Made by a program: the position numbers and the translations under genes. Below the pieces are notes generated by a model. The model was not told the DNA's origin. It worked only from the letters and a program-made list of their open reading frames with translations, and did no database searches. A DNA stretch of 64,000 nucleotides from Pseudomonas panipatensis (GTDB lineage: Bacteria; Pseudomonadota; Gammaproteobacteria; Pseudomonadales; Pseudomonadaceae). Positions 15,673 through 23,284 of this stretch are shown one piece after another (within the stretch, counting starts at the first letter, position 1; each line of letters opens with the position of its first letter). The stretch lies in NCBI RefSeq assembly GCF_900099785.1, contig NZ_FNDS01000017.1, positions 1-64,000 of the forward strand, in the 5' to 3' direction.

Positions 15673-16737
15673 TCAGAAGCGCAGCGGCCAGACCCTGGCT
15701 TGGTCGAACAGGTTGCGGATCAGGCGCACCAGCCCTTCCGGCTCCTTGATCAGGAACCAGACGATCAGCGCGCCGAAGAGGATCTTCTGCAGGTTCTGCA
15801 GTTGTCCGGGATCGATGTGCCCGGCGAACAGCCATTGCCCGGCGTGATTGAGCAGGATCGGCAGCAGGCTGATGAAGGCCGCGCCGATGAAGTTGCCGGC
15901 GATGCTGCCCATGCCTCCGATGATGATGATGAAGAGGATCTGGAACGAGCGGTTGATATCGAAACTGCTGGCGCTGGCGGTGCCCAGGTAGGCGAAGGTC
16001 CAGAGCGCGCCGGCGATGCCCAGGTAGAAGGAGCTGACGAGGAAGGCCAGGCGCTTGTAGCGATCCACCGGGATGCCGATCACCGCGGCGGCGGTGTCCA
16101 TGTCGCGGATCGCCATCCAGTTGCGGCCGACCTGGCTGCGCACCAGGTTCAGCGCCACCCAGGTCAGCAGCACCACGCAGCCGAGGGTCAGCAGGTAGCG
16201 CCCGGCCGGCGAAGCGAGGCTGTGGCCGAACAGTTCCAGGCGCGGCGCGCTGATGGTGCCCGAGGAGGCGTAGTTGTAGAACCAGGGGAACTTGGCGAAC
16301 ACCCATTCGAGAAAGAACTGCGCGGCCAGGGTGGTGACCATCAGGTAGAAGCCCTTGATCCGCGAACTGGGGATGCCGAACAACAGCCCGACCAGCCCGG
16401 CGATCAGCCCGCCGCCAAGCAGCGCCAGCGGCAACGGCAGCGCCGGCACGCGCAGCAGCAGGCCGTAGCTGGCGAAGGCGCCGACCGCCATGAAGCCAGC
16501 GGCGCCCACCGAGGTCTGTCCGGCGTAGCCGGTCAGCAGGTTCAGCCCCAGTCCGGCCAGCGACAGCACCAGGAAGGGGATCAGGATGGCGTTCAGCCAA
16601 TAGTCGCCGGCCAGCCACGGCAGCACACCGAAGGCCACCAGCAGCAGGCCCGCCAGGGCCACGGGGCGGCGCCGGCGGACCAGAGTCAGCGGCGCGTCGT
16701 CGAAGGTCGCCGGGAGCGGCGGAATGCTAGCGGTCAT
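15673..16737 (-). CDS. Branched-chain-type ABC transporter permease, LivM-like (copy 2)
   Basis: The 354-residue membrane protein has the LivM signature GLNLLTGYAGQTSVGAAGFM and the C-terminal FIIIIGGMGSIAGNF segment. The start at 16737 (MTASIPPLPATF) lies 4 bp after the LivH stop; an alternative ATG at 16761 would overlap LivH. The last residues ARVWPLRF mirror copy 1 (ARLWPLRY), confirming paralogy to the very end. Confidence 0.89.
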   Translation of the reverse strand: MTASIPPLPATFDDAPLTLVRRRRPVALAGLLLVAFGVLPWLAGDYWLNAILIPFLVLSLAGLGLNLLTGYAGQTSVGAAGFMAVGAFASYGLLLRVPALPLPLALLGGGLIAGLVGLLFGIPSSRIKGFYLMVTTLAAQFFLEWVFAKFPWFYNYASSGTISAPRLELFGHSLASPAGRYLLTLGCVVLLTWVALNLVRSQVGRNWMAIRDMDTAAAVIGIPVDRYKRLAFLVSSFYLGIAGALWTFAYLGTASASSFDINRSFQILFIIIIGGMGSIAGNFIGAAFISLLPILLNHAGQWLFAGHIDPGQLQNLQKILFGALIVWFLIKEPEGLVRLIRNLFDQARVWPLRF

Positions 16738-16741
16738 GGGG

Positions 16742-17623
16742 TCACACTCGTTCGATGGCACGGTCGCCGAACAGTCCGGCGGGACGGATGTAGAGGAACA
16801 CCAGGGCGAGGAAATAGGCGAACCAGGGCGTGATGCCGCCGCCCACCAGCGGTCCCAGGTAGGCCTCGGCGAGGTTCTCCGCGGCGCCGACGATGAGACC
16901 GCCGACGATCGCCCCGCCGATCGAGGTGAAGCCGCCGATGATCAGCACCGGCAAAGCCTTGAGCACCACCAGCGAGAGCGAGAACTGCACACCCTGGCGC
17001 GCGCCCCAGAGCAGCCCGGCGACCAGCCCGACCATCCCGGCCACGGCCCAGACGATCTGCCAGATGCGGTTCAGGTTGATGCCCAGCGACAGCGCCGCGT
17101 GGGTGTCGTCGGCCACCGCGCGCAGGGCGATGCCGATGCGCGTGCGGTTGAACAGCAGCGCCAGCGCCAGCACCAGGGCGGCGGCGACCGCGGCGGCGAC
17201 CAGGTCGAACTGGCTGAGCATGATCGGCCCGAGGAACAGCGGCACGTCCTCGATGCCCAGGTCGAGGGCGCGCACCTGGGCGCCCATCAGCCCCTGGGCC
17301 AGGCCCTCGATGACGAACGACAGGCCGAGGGTGGCCATGAACAGGGTGATCTGCGAGCGCCCCAGCAACGGGCGCAGCACCAGGCGCTCGATGAGGATGG
17401 CGGCGAGCACCATCACCAGCAGGGTGAGCAGCAGCGCCACGGCGAAGGGCACGCCCTGCTCGTGCAGGCTGACGAAGGTCAGCGCGGCGAACAGCAGCAT
17501 CGAGCCCTGGGCGAAGTTGAACACGCCGCTGGCCTTGTAGATCAGCACGAAACCGATCGCCACCAGCGAATACATGGTCCCGGCGAGCAGGCCGCCGAGC
17601 AGGGTTTCGAGGAAGAAATCCAT
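16742..17623 (-). CDS. Branched-chain-type ABC transporter permease, LivH-like (copy 2)
   Basis: The 293-residue protein has the same length as copy 1 and shares the start MxFFxExLxGGLLAGxMY, the YKASGVFNFAQGSML segment and the LPVLIIGGFTSIGGAIVGG stretch, plus an ending GLFGDRAIERV against GLFGERAIARV. It overlaps the LivG-like ATPase gene by one base. Confidence 0.9.
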   Translation of the reverse strand: MDFFLETLLGGLLAGTMYSLVAIGFVLIYKASGVFNFAQGSMLLFAALTFVSLHEQGVPFAVALLLTLLVMVLAAILIERLVLRPLLGRSQITLFMATLGLSFVIEGLAQGLMGAQVRALDLGIEDVPLFLGPIMLSQFDLVAAAVAAALVLALALLFNRTRIGIALRAVADDTHAALSLGINLNRIWQIVWAVAGMVGLVAGLLWGARQGVQFSLSLVVLKALPVLIIGGFTSIGGAIVGGLIVGAAENLAEAYLGPLVGGGITPWFAYFLALVFLYIRPAGLFGDRAIERV

Positions 17624-18390
17624 CAGTGCGACCTCCCCAGGTAGGCGTCGATCACGTCCGGGTTGGCCTGCACCTCGGCCGGCGTGCCATCGCCGACCTT
17701 GCGCCCGTAGTCGAGCACCACCACGTGCGAGGACAGCCCCATGACCACCTGGATGTCGTGTTCGATGAGCACCACGGTGGTGCCCAGGTCGCGGTTGATG
17801 TCGGCGATGAAGCGGCTCATCTCGCGCTTTTCCTCGGCGTTCATCCCCGCCATCGGCTCATCCAGCAGAAGCAGCCGCGGCTGGGCGATCAAGGCGCGGC
17901 CGAGTTCGACGCGCTTCTGCAGGCCGTAGGCCAGGCTGCCCACCGCGACGTCGCGCCAGGCTTGCAGTTCGAGGAACTCGAGGACGCGCTCGGCACGCGC
18001 GGTGAATTCCCGCGCTTCGCGGCGCGCGCGGGGCAGGCCGAGGGCCTGTTCGAGGAAGCGGCTGCGCTGGAAGCGCGACAGGCCGGTGAGCAGGTTGTCG
18101 AGCACGCTCATCTTCTTGAACAGCGCGTTGTTCTGGAAGGTGCGGCCGATGCCCAGGCGCGCCGCCTCCAGCGGATGCACCCGGCGCAACGGCACGCCAT
18201 CGAAGCGCAGTTCGCCGGCATCGGCGCGATAGACGCCGTTGAGGATGTTCAGCAGTGAACTCTTGCCGGCGCCGTTGGGGCCGATCAGCGCGCAGATCTC
18301 GCCCTGGCGAACCGCGAACGACAGCGCGGAAATCGCCTTCACGCCCTGGAACGACAGCGACACATCGCGGACTTCGAGCAGCGTGCTCAT
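17623..18390 (-). CDS. Branched-chain-type ABC transporter ATP-binding protein, LivG-like (copy 2)
   Basis: The 255-residue ATPase has Walker A GPNGAGKSS, the signature region LAYGLQKRVELGRAL, Walker B LLLLDEPMAGM and switch His IEHDIQ. The start at 18390 (MSTLLEVRDVSLSFQGVKA) matches copy 1 and overlaps the degenerate adenylation-domain gene by 4 bp, the same coupling as in copy 1. Confidence 0.9.
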   Translation of the reverse strand: MSTLLEVRDVSLSFQGVKAISALSFAVRQGEICALIGPNGAGKSSLLNILNGVYRADAGELRFDGVPLRRVHPLEAARLGIGRTFQNNALFKKMSVLDNLLTGLSRFQRSRFLEQALGLPRARREAREFTARAERVLEFLELQAWRDVAVGSLAYGLQKRVELGRALIAQPRLLLLDEPMAGMNAEEKREMSRFIADINRDLGTTVVLIEHDIQVVMGLSSHVVVLDYGRKVGDGTPAEVQANPDVIDAYLGRSH

Positions 18391-19346
18391 GCGACACGCT
18401 CCAGGTACGGGCGCAGCCAGGAGGACTGCGTCGGCGCACGCGGGTCGGCGCTCGGCGCGTCGATCCGTTGCAGGCGCTGGAAGCCAAGCAGGCGCCGCAC
18501 CCGCGCCTTCAGCCAGCGCCGCGGCGGCGTCCGCGCATCGCTCAGGGTCCAGTCGCAGAGCCGTCGGCGCCAACTGCCGGCGGGGGCCAGGCGTGCCTCG
18601 ATGTCCGCGGCCAGGCTGTGCAAGCGCGGCGCCGAGGCCAGCAGCGCCGTGGGCGCGATGTCGCGGCGGTCGCGGGCCGCCGATTCGTTGCTCTCGGGGA
18701 AGGCCAGGGCCTCGCCCTGTTCCAGCCAGCGGCTGAGCAGCTGGCTCAGCCCCTCGCGCCATTCGGTGCCCTCCTCGCACCAGAGCACGGCGTCACGCGC
18801 CGCCTCGCGCCAGGCCAGGCGGCCGCGCTCCAGCGGCTCGCCGGCGAACACCCGGTCGAGGGGCAGCACGTCCCAGGCGCCGACCTTGCGCGGCAGCGCC
18901 TGGGCGGAGAACAGCCGCAACGGCAGCGTCTGCTCGACGCCGGCGCGAAGCCAATGTTCGACCTGCTCGCGGCGCTGCACATAGGCGAACGCCGGGCGCT
19001 CGCGGCGCAGCTGCTCGCGCAGGGCGTCGCCGCGTGCCAGGCGCGACAGCGTGCTCAGCTCGCCGCCCAGTTCATGGGCGGCCAGTGCCAGGACCAGCAG
19101 GCTCGGCTCGTAGGCGCCGCACAGCAGCAGGCGCGAACCGGCGCCGAAGCCCTGCTCGCGCAAGCCGGCCGCCGCGCGCTCCACCTCGCGCAGCACATCG
19201 ATCCAGCGCCAGGCCTTCCATTCCCCCAGGCGGCGGTGCCGCAAGGCGATGCGCAACGGCCGCTCGGCGGCCCAGCGGCGCAACTGTTGCAGCGCCGCCG
19301 CGGGCAGCGACACGGGCGCGCTGCGGTTCAGGCTGTGCACGCTCAT
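18387..19346 (-). CDS. Truncated adenylation-domain (AMP-binding-like) protein with destroyed ATP loop (copy 2)
   Basis: The 319-residue protein is a shorter paralog of 8248-9393: the N-terminal AERPLRIALRHRRLGEWKAW matches QRQPRGIALRHKHLGVWQVR, and LAFPESNESAARDRRDIAP (214-232) matches LNFPESLETRDRDRRELGP. At the place of the ATP phosphate loop it has VLWCEEGTEWREGL (187-200), with no Ser/Thr-Gly-rich stretch and no following Lys. The C-terminal lid domain is missing. It sits between the DszA-type monooxygenase and the LivG-like ATPase, the same position relative to LivG as copy 1. Function unknown; enzyme activity is unlikely. Confidence 0.72.
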   Translation of the reverse strand: MSVHSLNRSAPVSLPAAALQQLRRWAAERPLRIALRHRRLGEWKAWRWIDVLREVERAAAGLREQGFGAGSRLLLCGAYEPSLLVLALAAHELGGELSTLSRLARGDALREQLRRERPAFAYVQRREQVEHWLRAGVEQTLPLRLFSAQALPRKVGAWDVLPLDRVFAGEPLERGRLAWREAARDAVLWCEEGTEWREGLSQLLSRWLEQGEALAFPESNESAARDRRDIAPTALLASAPRLHSLAADIEARLAPAGSWRRRLCDWTLSDARTPPRRWLKARVRRLLGFQRLQRIDAPSADPRAPTQSSWLRPYLERVA

Positions 19347-19357
19347 CGGCGCTCTCC

Positions 19358-20755
19358 TCAGGCCAGCGCCGCGTCGGCCTGGCGCAGGCGGGCCAGGTCG
19401 CGGTAGCCGGCGGCCGGGTGCGAGGCCGGCAGGCGCGCGCCGTCGCCGAAGAGTTTTTCGCGCAGGGTGCCCTGGCTGTACTCGGTCTTGTACACGCCGC
19501 GCTTCTGCAACTCCGGCACCAGCAGTTCGACCACATCGACGAAGGTTTCGTGGGTCACCGCGTAGGCCAGGTTGAAGCCGTCCACGTCGGTGTCCTCGAC
19601 CCAGCTCTGCAGTTCGTCGGCGACGGTCTCGGCGCTGCCGACGATCAGCGGACCGAAGCCGCCGATGCCGACCCAGTCGGCCAGTTCGCGCACCGTCCAC
19701 TGCTTGCTCGGGTCGGCGCTGGAGAAGGCCTCGACGGCGGACTGGATGGCGTTGGTGTGGATGTGCTTGAGCACCTGGTCGGGCTGGTACTGGGCGAAGT
19801 CGATACCGGTCCAGCCGGAAATCAGCGCCAGCGCGCCTTCGTAGCTGACGTACTGCTTGTAGTCCTGCCACTTGGCGTGGGCCTGGGCATCGGTCTCGCC
19901 GACGATCACCGTCTGCAGGTTGAAGATCAGCACCTTGCGCGGGTCGCGGCCGGCCTCGGCGGCGCGCCGGCGAATGTCGGCGACGGCCTTCTTGAGGATG
20001 GTCTTCGACGGCGCGGCGACGAACACGCACTCGGCGTGCTCGGCGGCGAACTGCTTGCCGCGGCTCGACGCGCCGGCCTGGTAGAGCACCGGGGTGCGCT
20101 GCGGCGACGGCTCGCAGAGGTGGATGCCGGGCACCTGGAAGTGTTTGCCGTGGTGGCGGATCTCGTGGATCTTGCTCGGGTCGCTGAAGATGCGCCGCTC
20201 GCGGTCGCGCAGCACGGCGCCCTCCTCCCAGCTGCCCTCGAACAGCTTGTAGAGCACTTGCAGGTATTCGTCGGCGTAGTCGTAGCGCGCGTCGTGGTCG
20301 CTGAGGGCCTTCTGCCCGAGGTTGCGCGCGCCGCTGTCCAGGTAGGAGGTGACGATGTTCCAACCGATGCGGCCCTTGGTCAGGTGGTCGAGGGTCGACA
20401 GGCGGCGGGCGAACGGATAGGGATGCTCGAAGCTCAGCGACGCGGTCAGGCCGAAACCGAGGTGTTCGGTGACCAGCGCCATCGGCGTGATCAGCGCCAG
20501 CGGATCGTTGACCGGGACCTGGGTGGACTGGCGGATCGCCGCGTCGCCGTTGCCGCCGAGCACGTCGTAGATGCCGATGACATCGGCGATGAAAATCCCG
20601 TCGAAGCGCCCGCGCTCCAGCAGCCTGGCCAGGTCGGTCCAGTACTCCAGGTCCTTGTACTGCCAGGCGCGGTCGCGCGGGTGGGCCCACAGCCCCGGCG
20701 ACTGGTGACCCACACAGTTCATCTCGAACGCGTTCAAACGGATTTCCCGCGACAT
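19358..20755 (-). CDS. FMNH2-dependent monooxygenase, NtaA/SnaA/DszA family
   Basis: The 465-residue luciferase-fold protein starts MSREIRLNAFEMNCVGHQSPGLW, the typical beginning of the NtaA/SnaA/DszA family (about 450-470 residues), and has the FIADVIGIYDVLGG and RIGWNIVTSYLDSGARN segments (about 45-60 and 120-140). These enzymes use FMNH2 from a separate reductase to cleave C-S or C-N bonds, for example dibenzothiophene sulfone (DszA) or nitrilotriacetate. The start at 20755 follows GGAGGAG. It is the first gene of the second importer operon, with a sigma54-type promoter at 20817. The sulfur context favours a sulfone or sulfonate substrate; not proven. Confidence 0.87.
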   Translation of the reverse strand: MSREIRLNAFEMNCVGHQSPGLWAHPRDRAWQYKDLEYWTDLARLLERGRFDGIFIADVIGIYDVLGGNGDAAIRQSTQVPVNDPLALITPMALVTEHLGFGLTASLSFEHPYPFARRLSTLDHLTKGRIGWNIVTSYLDSGARNLGQKALSDHDARYDYADEYLQVLYKLFEGSWEEGAVLRDRERRIFSDPSKIHEIRHHGKHFQVPGIHLCEPSPQRTPVLYQAGASSRGKQFAAEHAECVFVAAPSKTILKKAVADIRRRAAEAGRDPRKVLIFNLQTVIVGETDAQAHAKWQDYKQYVSYEGALALISGWTGIDFAQYQPDQVLKHIHTNAIQSAVEAFSSADPSKQWTVRELADWVGIGGFGPLIVGSAETVADELQSWVEDTDVDGFNLAYAVTHETFVDVVELLVPELQKRGVYKTEYSQGTLREKLFGDGARLPASHPAAGYRDLARLRQADAALA

Positions 20756-20816
20756 GGTTGTCTCCTCCACTGCATATCCTCGGCGCCACCGATCGCGACG
20801 CCACTGAATAGCCCAG

Positions 20817-20832
20817 AACACAAACCGTGCCA
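20817..20832 (-). promoter_or_regulatory. Candidate sigma54 promoter of the second importer operon
   Basis: TGGCACGGTTTGTGTT on the minus strand has a perfect -24 half and a weak -12 half (GT instead of GC). Its position relative to the IHF-like and upstream elements equals that of the msuE promoter to within one base. Predicted start near 20806, about 50 bp before the gene. Confidence 0.5.
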
Positions 20833-20849
20833 GCTACAAAAATCCTTTC

Positions 20850-20867
20850 ATTTCAATTAGTTAAGCA
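20850..20867. promoter_or_regulatory. IHF-like site in the second importer promoter region
   Basis: TTTCAATTAGTTA matches WATCAA-N4-TTR with one mismatch. It is nearly identical to 10110-10127 (14 of 18 bases). Confidence 0.5.
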
Positions 20868-20901
20868 ATATCACCAGGATCGCGCCGGTGTGTGCCGGAC
20901 G

Positions 20902-20935
20902 GCAGTCTGTTGATCCACTGTTGCGCGGCGGACAG
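20902..20935. promoter_or_regulatory. Conserved upstream activator element (copy 2)
   Basis: The second copy of the 34-bp element at 10162-10195, with 28 identical bases and the same 52-bp offset from the IHF-like site. It contains TGTTGATCCACTGTTG, two CTGTTG half-sites 11 bp apart, and ends CTGTTGCGCGGCGGACAG. Confidence 0.55.
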
Positions 20936-21000
20936 CGCCGCCCCGGCCAGCCACGAAGGTCCAGGGCGACGCCAGGAGGGCTCTGCGCCGGGCGCGGCGG

Positions 21001-21759
21001 TCAGTTGCCCGCCGACACGCCGTTGTCGATGGCCAGGTCGGCGCCGGTGATGGAGCGCGCCGCCGGCTGGCAGAGGAAGAACACCAGTTCGGCGACTTCC
21101 TGCGGCTGGATGAAGCGCGCGCGCTCGCCCTGCGGGTACTTGGCCAGCAGCTCGCGGTAGTAGCCCTGCGGGTCGCCGGCGCCGTAGTGCTCGGCCTGGA
21201 AACTGAGCATCGGCGTGTCGATGTCGCCCGGCGAGACGCAGTTGCAGCGCACGCCGAACGGCGCCAGGTCCAGTGCCAGGGTCTTGCTCAGCAGGGTCAC
21301 CGCGCCCTTGCTCGCGCAATAGGCGGCGGCGTTGCGGTTGCCCTGGCGGCCGGCGTCGCTGGAGATATTGACGATCGCGCCCTCGCTGGCCTTGAGGTGC
21401 GGAATGGCGGCGGCGCACATGAAGAAGGTGGCCTTGAGGTTGACGTCCAGCACCAGGTCGAAATCCGCTTCGGAGAAGCTGTCCACCGGCCCTTCGCGCC
21501 AGACGCCGGCGGCGTTGACCAGGGCGTCCAGGCGGCCGCAGGCGGCCACCGCGGCAGCGACGATCGCGTTGCAGCGCGCGGGCAGGCGGATGTCCCCCGC
21601 GAGGCTGCCGGCCAGGGCGAAGCGCGCCTGCAGCTGCGCCAGTCTTGGCCCGTCCAGGTCGCTGGCGAAGACCCGCCAGCCGCCCGCGCTGAAACGTTCG
21701 ACCAGGGCCTGTCCAACACCGCCCGCCGCGCCTGTGATGAGTACTACCGGAGTGTCCAT
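21001..21759 (-). CDS. Short-chain dehydrogenase/reductase (classical SDR)
   Basis: The 252-residue protein has the SDR cofactor motif TGAAGGVGQ (about 8-16), NAAG (about 87-90), catalytic Ser in NISSD and the YCASKGA motif (Tyr and Lys, about 149-155), so it should be an active NAD(P)(H) oxidoreductase. The start at 21759 follows GGGAGG; 22 upstream codons of the open frame do not match the family. The substrate is unknown. It is the last gene of a leftward group with a two-component system and a PAS protein, 112 bp downstream of the PAS gene. Confidence 0.88.
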   Translation of the reverse strand: MDTPVVLITGAAGGVGQALVERFSAGGWRVFASDLDGPRLAQLQARFALAGSLAGDIRLPARCNAIVAAAVAACGRLDALVNAAGVWREGPVDSFSEADFDLVLDVNLKATFFMCAAAIPHLKASEGAIVNISSDAGRQGNRNAAAYCASKGAVTLLSKTLALDLAPFGVRCNCVSPGDIDTPMLSFQAEHYGAGDPQGYYRELLAKYPQGERARFIQPQEVAELVFFLCQPAARSITGADLAIDNGVSAGN

Positions 21760-21871
21760 CGTGCCTCCCCGTGACTGAATGCCATGGCGCCGCGGCCTGT
21801 GCCGGGCGCCGCCCGCTGCAGTCAAGCACAGCGGCGGCGGAAGCGGAAACCCCGCTGGGCGGCGGCGCGGC

Positions 21872-22633
21872 TCAGAGGCTCGCGCCGCCGCCGATCTCGA
21901 AGATCGCGCCTTCGATGCCGAGCACTTCGCCGGTGTCCGAATAGATGCCGACGCCTTTCTCCCAGACGTCCTTGATCCGCCCGTCGGCGCAGCGGATGCG
22001 ATAGCTCAGTTCGTAGGCTTCGTGCTTGAGCAAGGCGCACTGCACCGTCGACCAGACGTAATCGACGTACTCGGCGAGGATCAGCGTGCTGTAGCTGTGT
22101 TCATGGGTATTGGTCAGGTACTCGGCCGGGTAGCCGGTCAGTGGCAGGCAGCCGGCGCTGACGAACTCCATGGTCCAGTGGCGGTTGTTGCGCCCCCGGT
22201 AGATCAGCCCCGGCAGGCCATCGAGCAGACTCTTCGCCGCGCGCCGGCTGGCTTCCAGCTGGATTTCCTGGCGCCGCCGGCGGGTGCCGTCGCTGAGCGC
22301 CACATAGTAGTGCTCGCCGCGCCGCCCCAGGTGCAGGTCGAACCAGCGCAGATCGCCGCGCGGGTGGATGAAGCGCATGCGCCGGTGCAGGCTGCGCTCG
22401 CCGTCCTCGCGCAGCTCGTCGAGCGCCGCCTGCCAGTGCGGCAGGTCCTCGCGGTGCAGGTAGTCGGCCAGCTCGCCGCCCAGCCGGCTGGCTTCCATGA
22501 GCGCGCTCCAGGCCTGGTTGTACTGGCGCAGACGGCCCTGGCGGTCGAGGCGCAACAAGGCCAGCGGGTAGCCGTCGAGGTCGCCGCCCTGGGCGTCCAC
22601 GGGAATGTGGCTGTCGAAGAAAAACTTGGCCAT
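21872..22633 (-). CDS. Double-PAS-domain protein without output domain
   Basis: The 253-residue soluble protein has two PAS-like units: about 20-120 (LALLRLDRQGRLRQYNQAW ... DLRWFDLHLGR) and about 140-250 (DGLPGLIYRGRNNRHWTMEFVSAG, GYPAEYL, then RIRCADGRIKDVWEKGVGIY and GIEGAIFEI). No kinase, GGDEF, EAL or methyl-accepting region follows. It starts 15 bp after the response-regulator stop, so it probably feeds a signal to that kinase/regulator pair. PAS ligand (heme, flavin or none) cannot be told. Confidence 0.75.
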   Translation of the reverse strand: MAKFFFDSHIPVDAQGGDLDGYPLALLRLDRQGRLRQYNQAWSALMEASRLGGELADYLHREDLPHWQAALDELREDGERSLHRRMRFIHPRGDLRWFDLHLGRRGEHYYVALSDGTRRRRQEIQLEASRRAAKSLLDGLPGLIYRGRNNRHWTMEFVSAGCLPLTGYPAEYLTNTHEHSYSTLILAEYVDYVWSTVQCALLKHEAYELSYRIRCADGRIKDVWEKGVGIYSDTGEVLGIEGAIFEIGGGASL

Positions 22634-22648
22634 GCGCGTGCTCCTTCC

Positions 22649-23284
22649 TCAATCGGCCCGGCCGCCACTGCGATGGACCCAGGCCGCCAACTCCAGCCGC
22701 GAGTTCAGGTTGAACTTGCGCAGCAGGTTCTTCACATAGATTTTCACCGTGCCATCGCTGATCCCCAGTTCGCGGGCGATCAGCTTGTTGCTCAGGCCGC
22801 TGGCGATCAGCGCCAGGGTCTGCGCCTCGCGCTCGGTGAGGTCGCCGGGCGTGGCCGGCCCCTGGACCTGCTCGGCGAGCAGCGCCACCAGGGTTTCGTC
22901 GAGCGCCACCGTGCCCTTGCTGCAGTGCCGCACATAGTCGAGCAGCGCGTCCGGCTCGGTGTCCTTCAGCACGTAGCCCTCGGCGCCGAGGCGCAGCGCG
23001 GCGACCAGCTCGGCGCGGTCGAGCGAGGCGGTGAGGATGATCACCCGGCTGGCCAGTTCCAGCTGGCGCAGCTCGTCGAGCACCTGCAGGCCGCCCAGGC
23101 CGGGCATGTGCAGGTCGAGCAGGATCAGCTCGGGGAGCAACTGGCAGGCCAGGGTGATGCCCTCGCGCCCACCGGAAGCCTGGCCGACCACGACGAAGTC
23201 GCCGCTGTCGCTGAACAGCTCGGCCAGGCCACGGCGAAACAACGGGTGGTCATCGATCAGCAGCAAGGTGGCGTTGGGATGCAC
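22649..23284 (-). CDS. NarL/FixJ-family response regulator
   Basis: The 211-residue protein has a receiver domain with phospho-acceptor Asp57 (LILLDLHMPG), acidic pair DD at 11-12 and the Thr/Lys switch residues, then a LuxR-type helix-turn-helix (about 148-205; LTEREAQTLALIASGLSNKLIARELGIS, shown here in part as LTEREAQ). The start is taken as the GTG at 23284 after an AGAGGAG site; it overlaps the kinase gene by 35 bp. It should be phosphorylated by the NarX-type kinase at 23250-24419 and act as a DNA-binding regulator. Confidence 0.88.
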   Translation of the reverse strand: MHPNATLLLIDDHPLFRRGLAELFSDSGDFVVVGQASGGREGITLACQLLPELILLDLHMPGLGGLQVLDELRQLELASRVIILTASLDRAELVAALRLGAEGYVLKDTEPDALLDYVRHCSKGTVALDETLVALLAEQVQGPATPGDLTEREAQTLALIASGLSNKLIARELGISDGTVKIYVKNLLRKFNLNSRLELAAWVHRSGGRAD

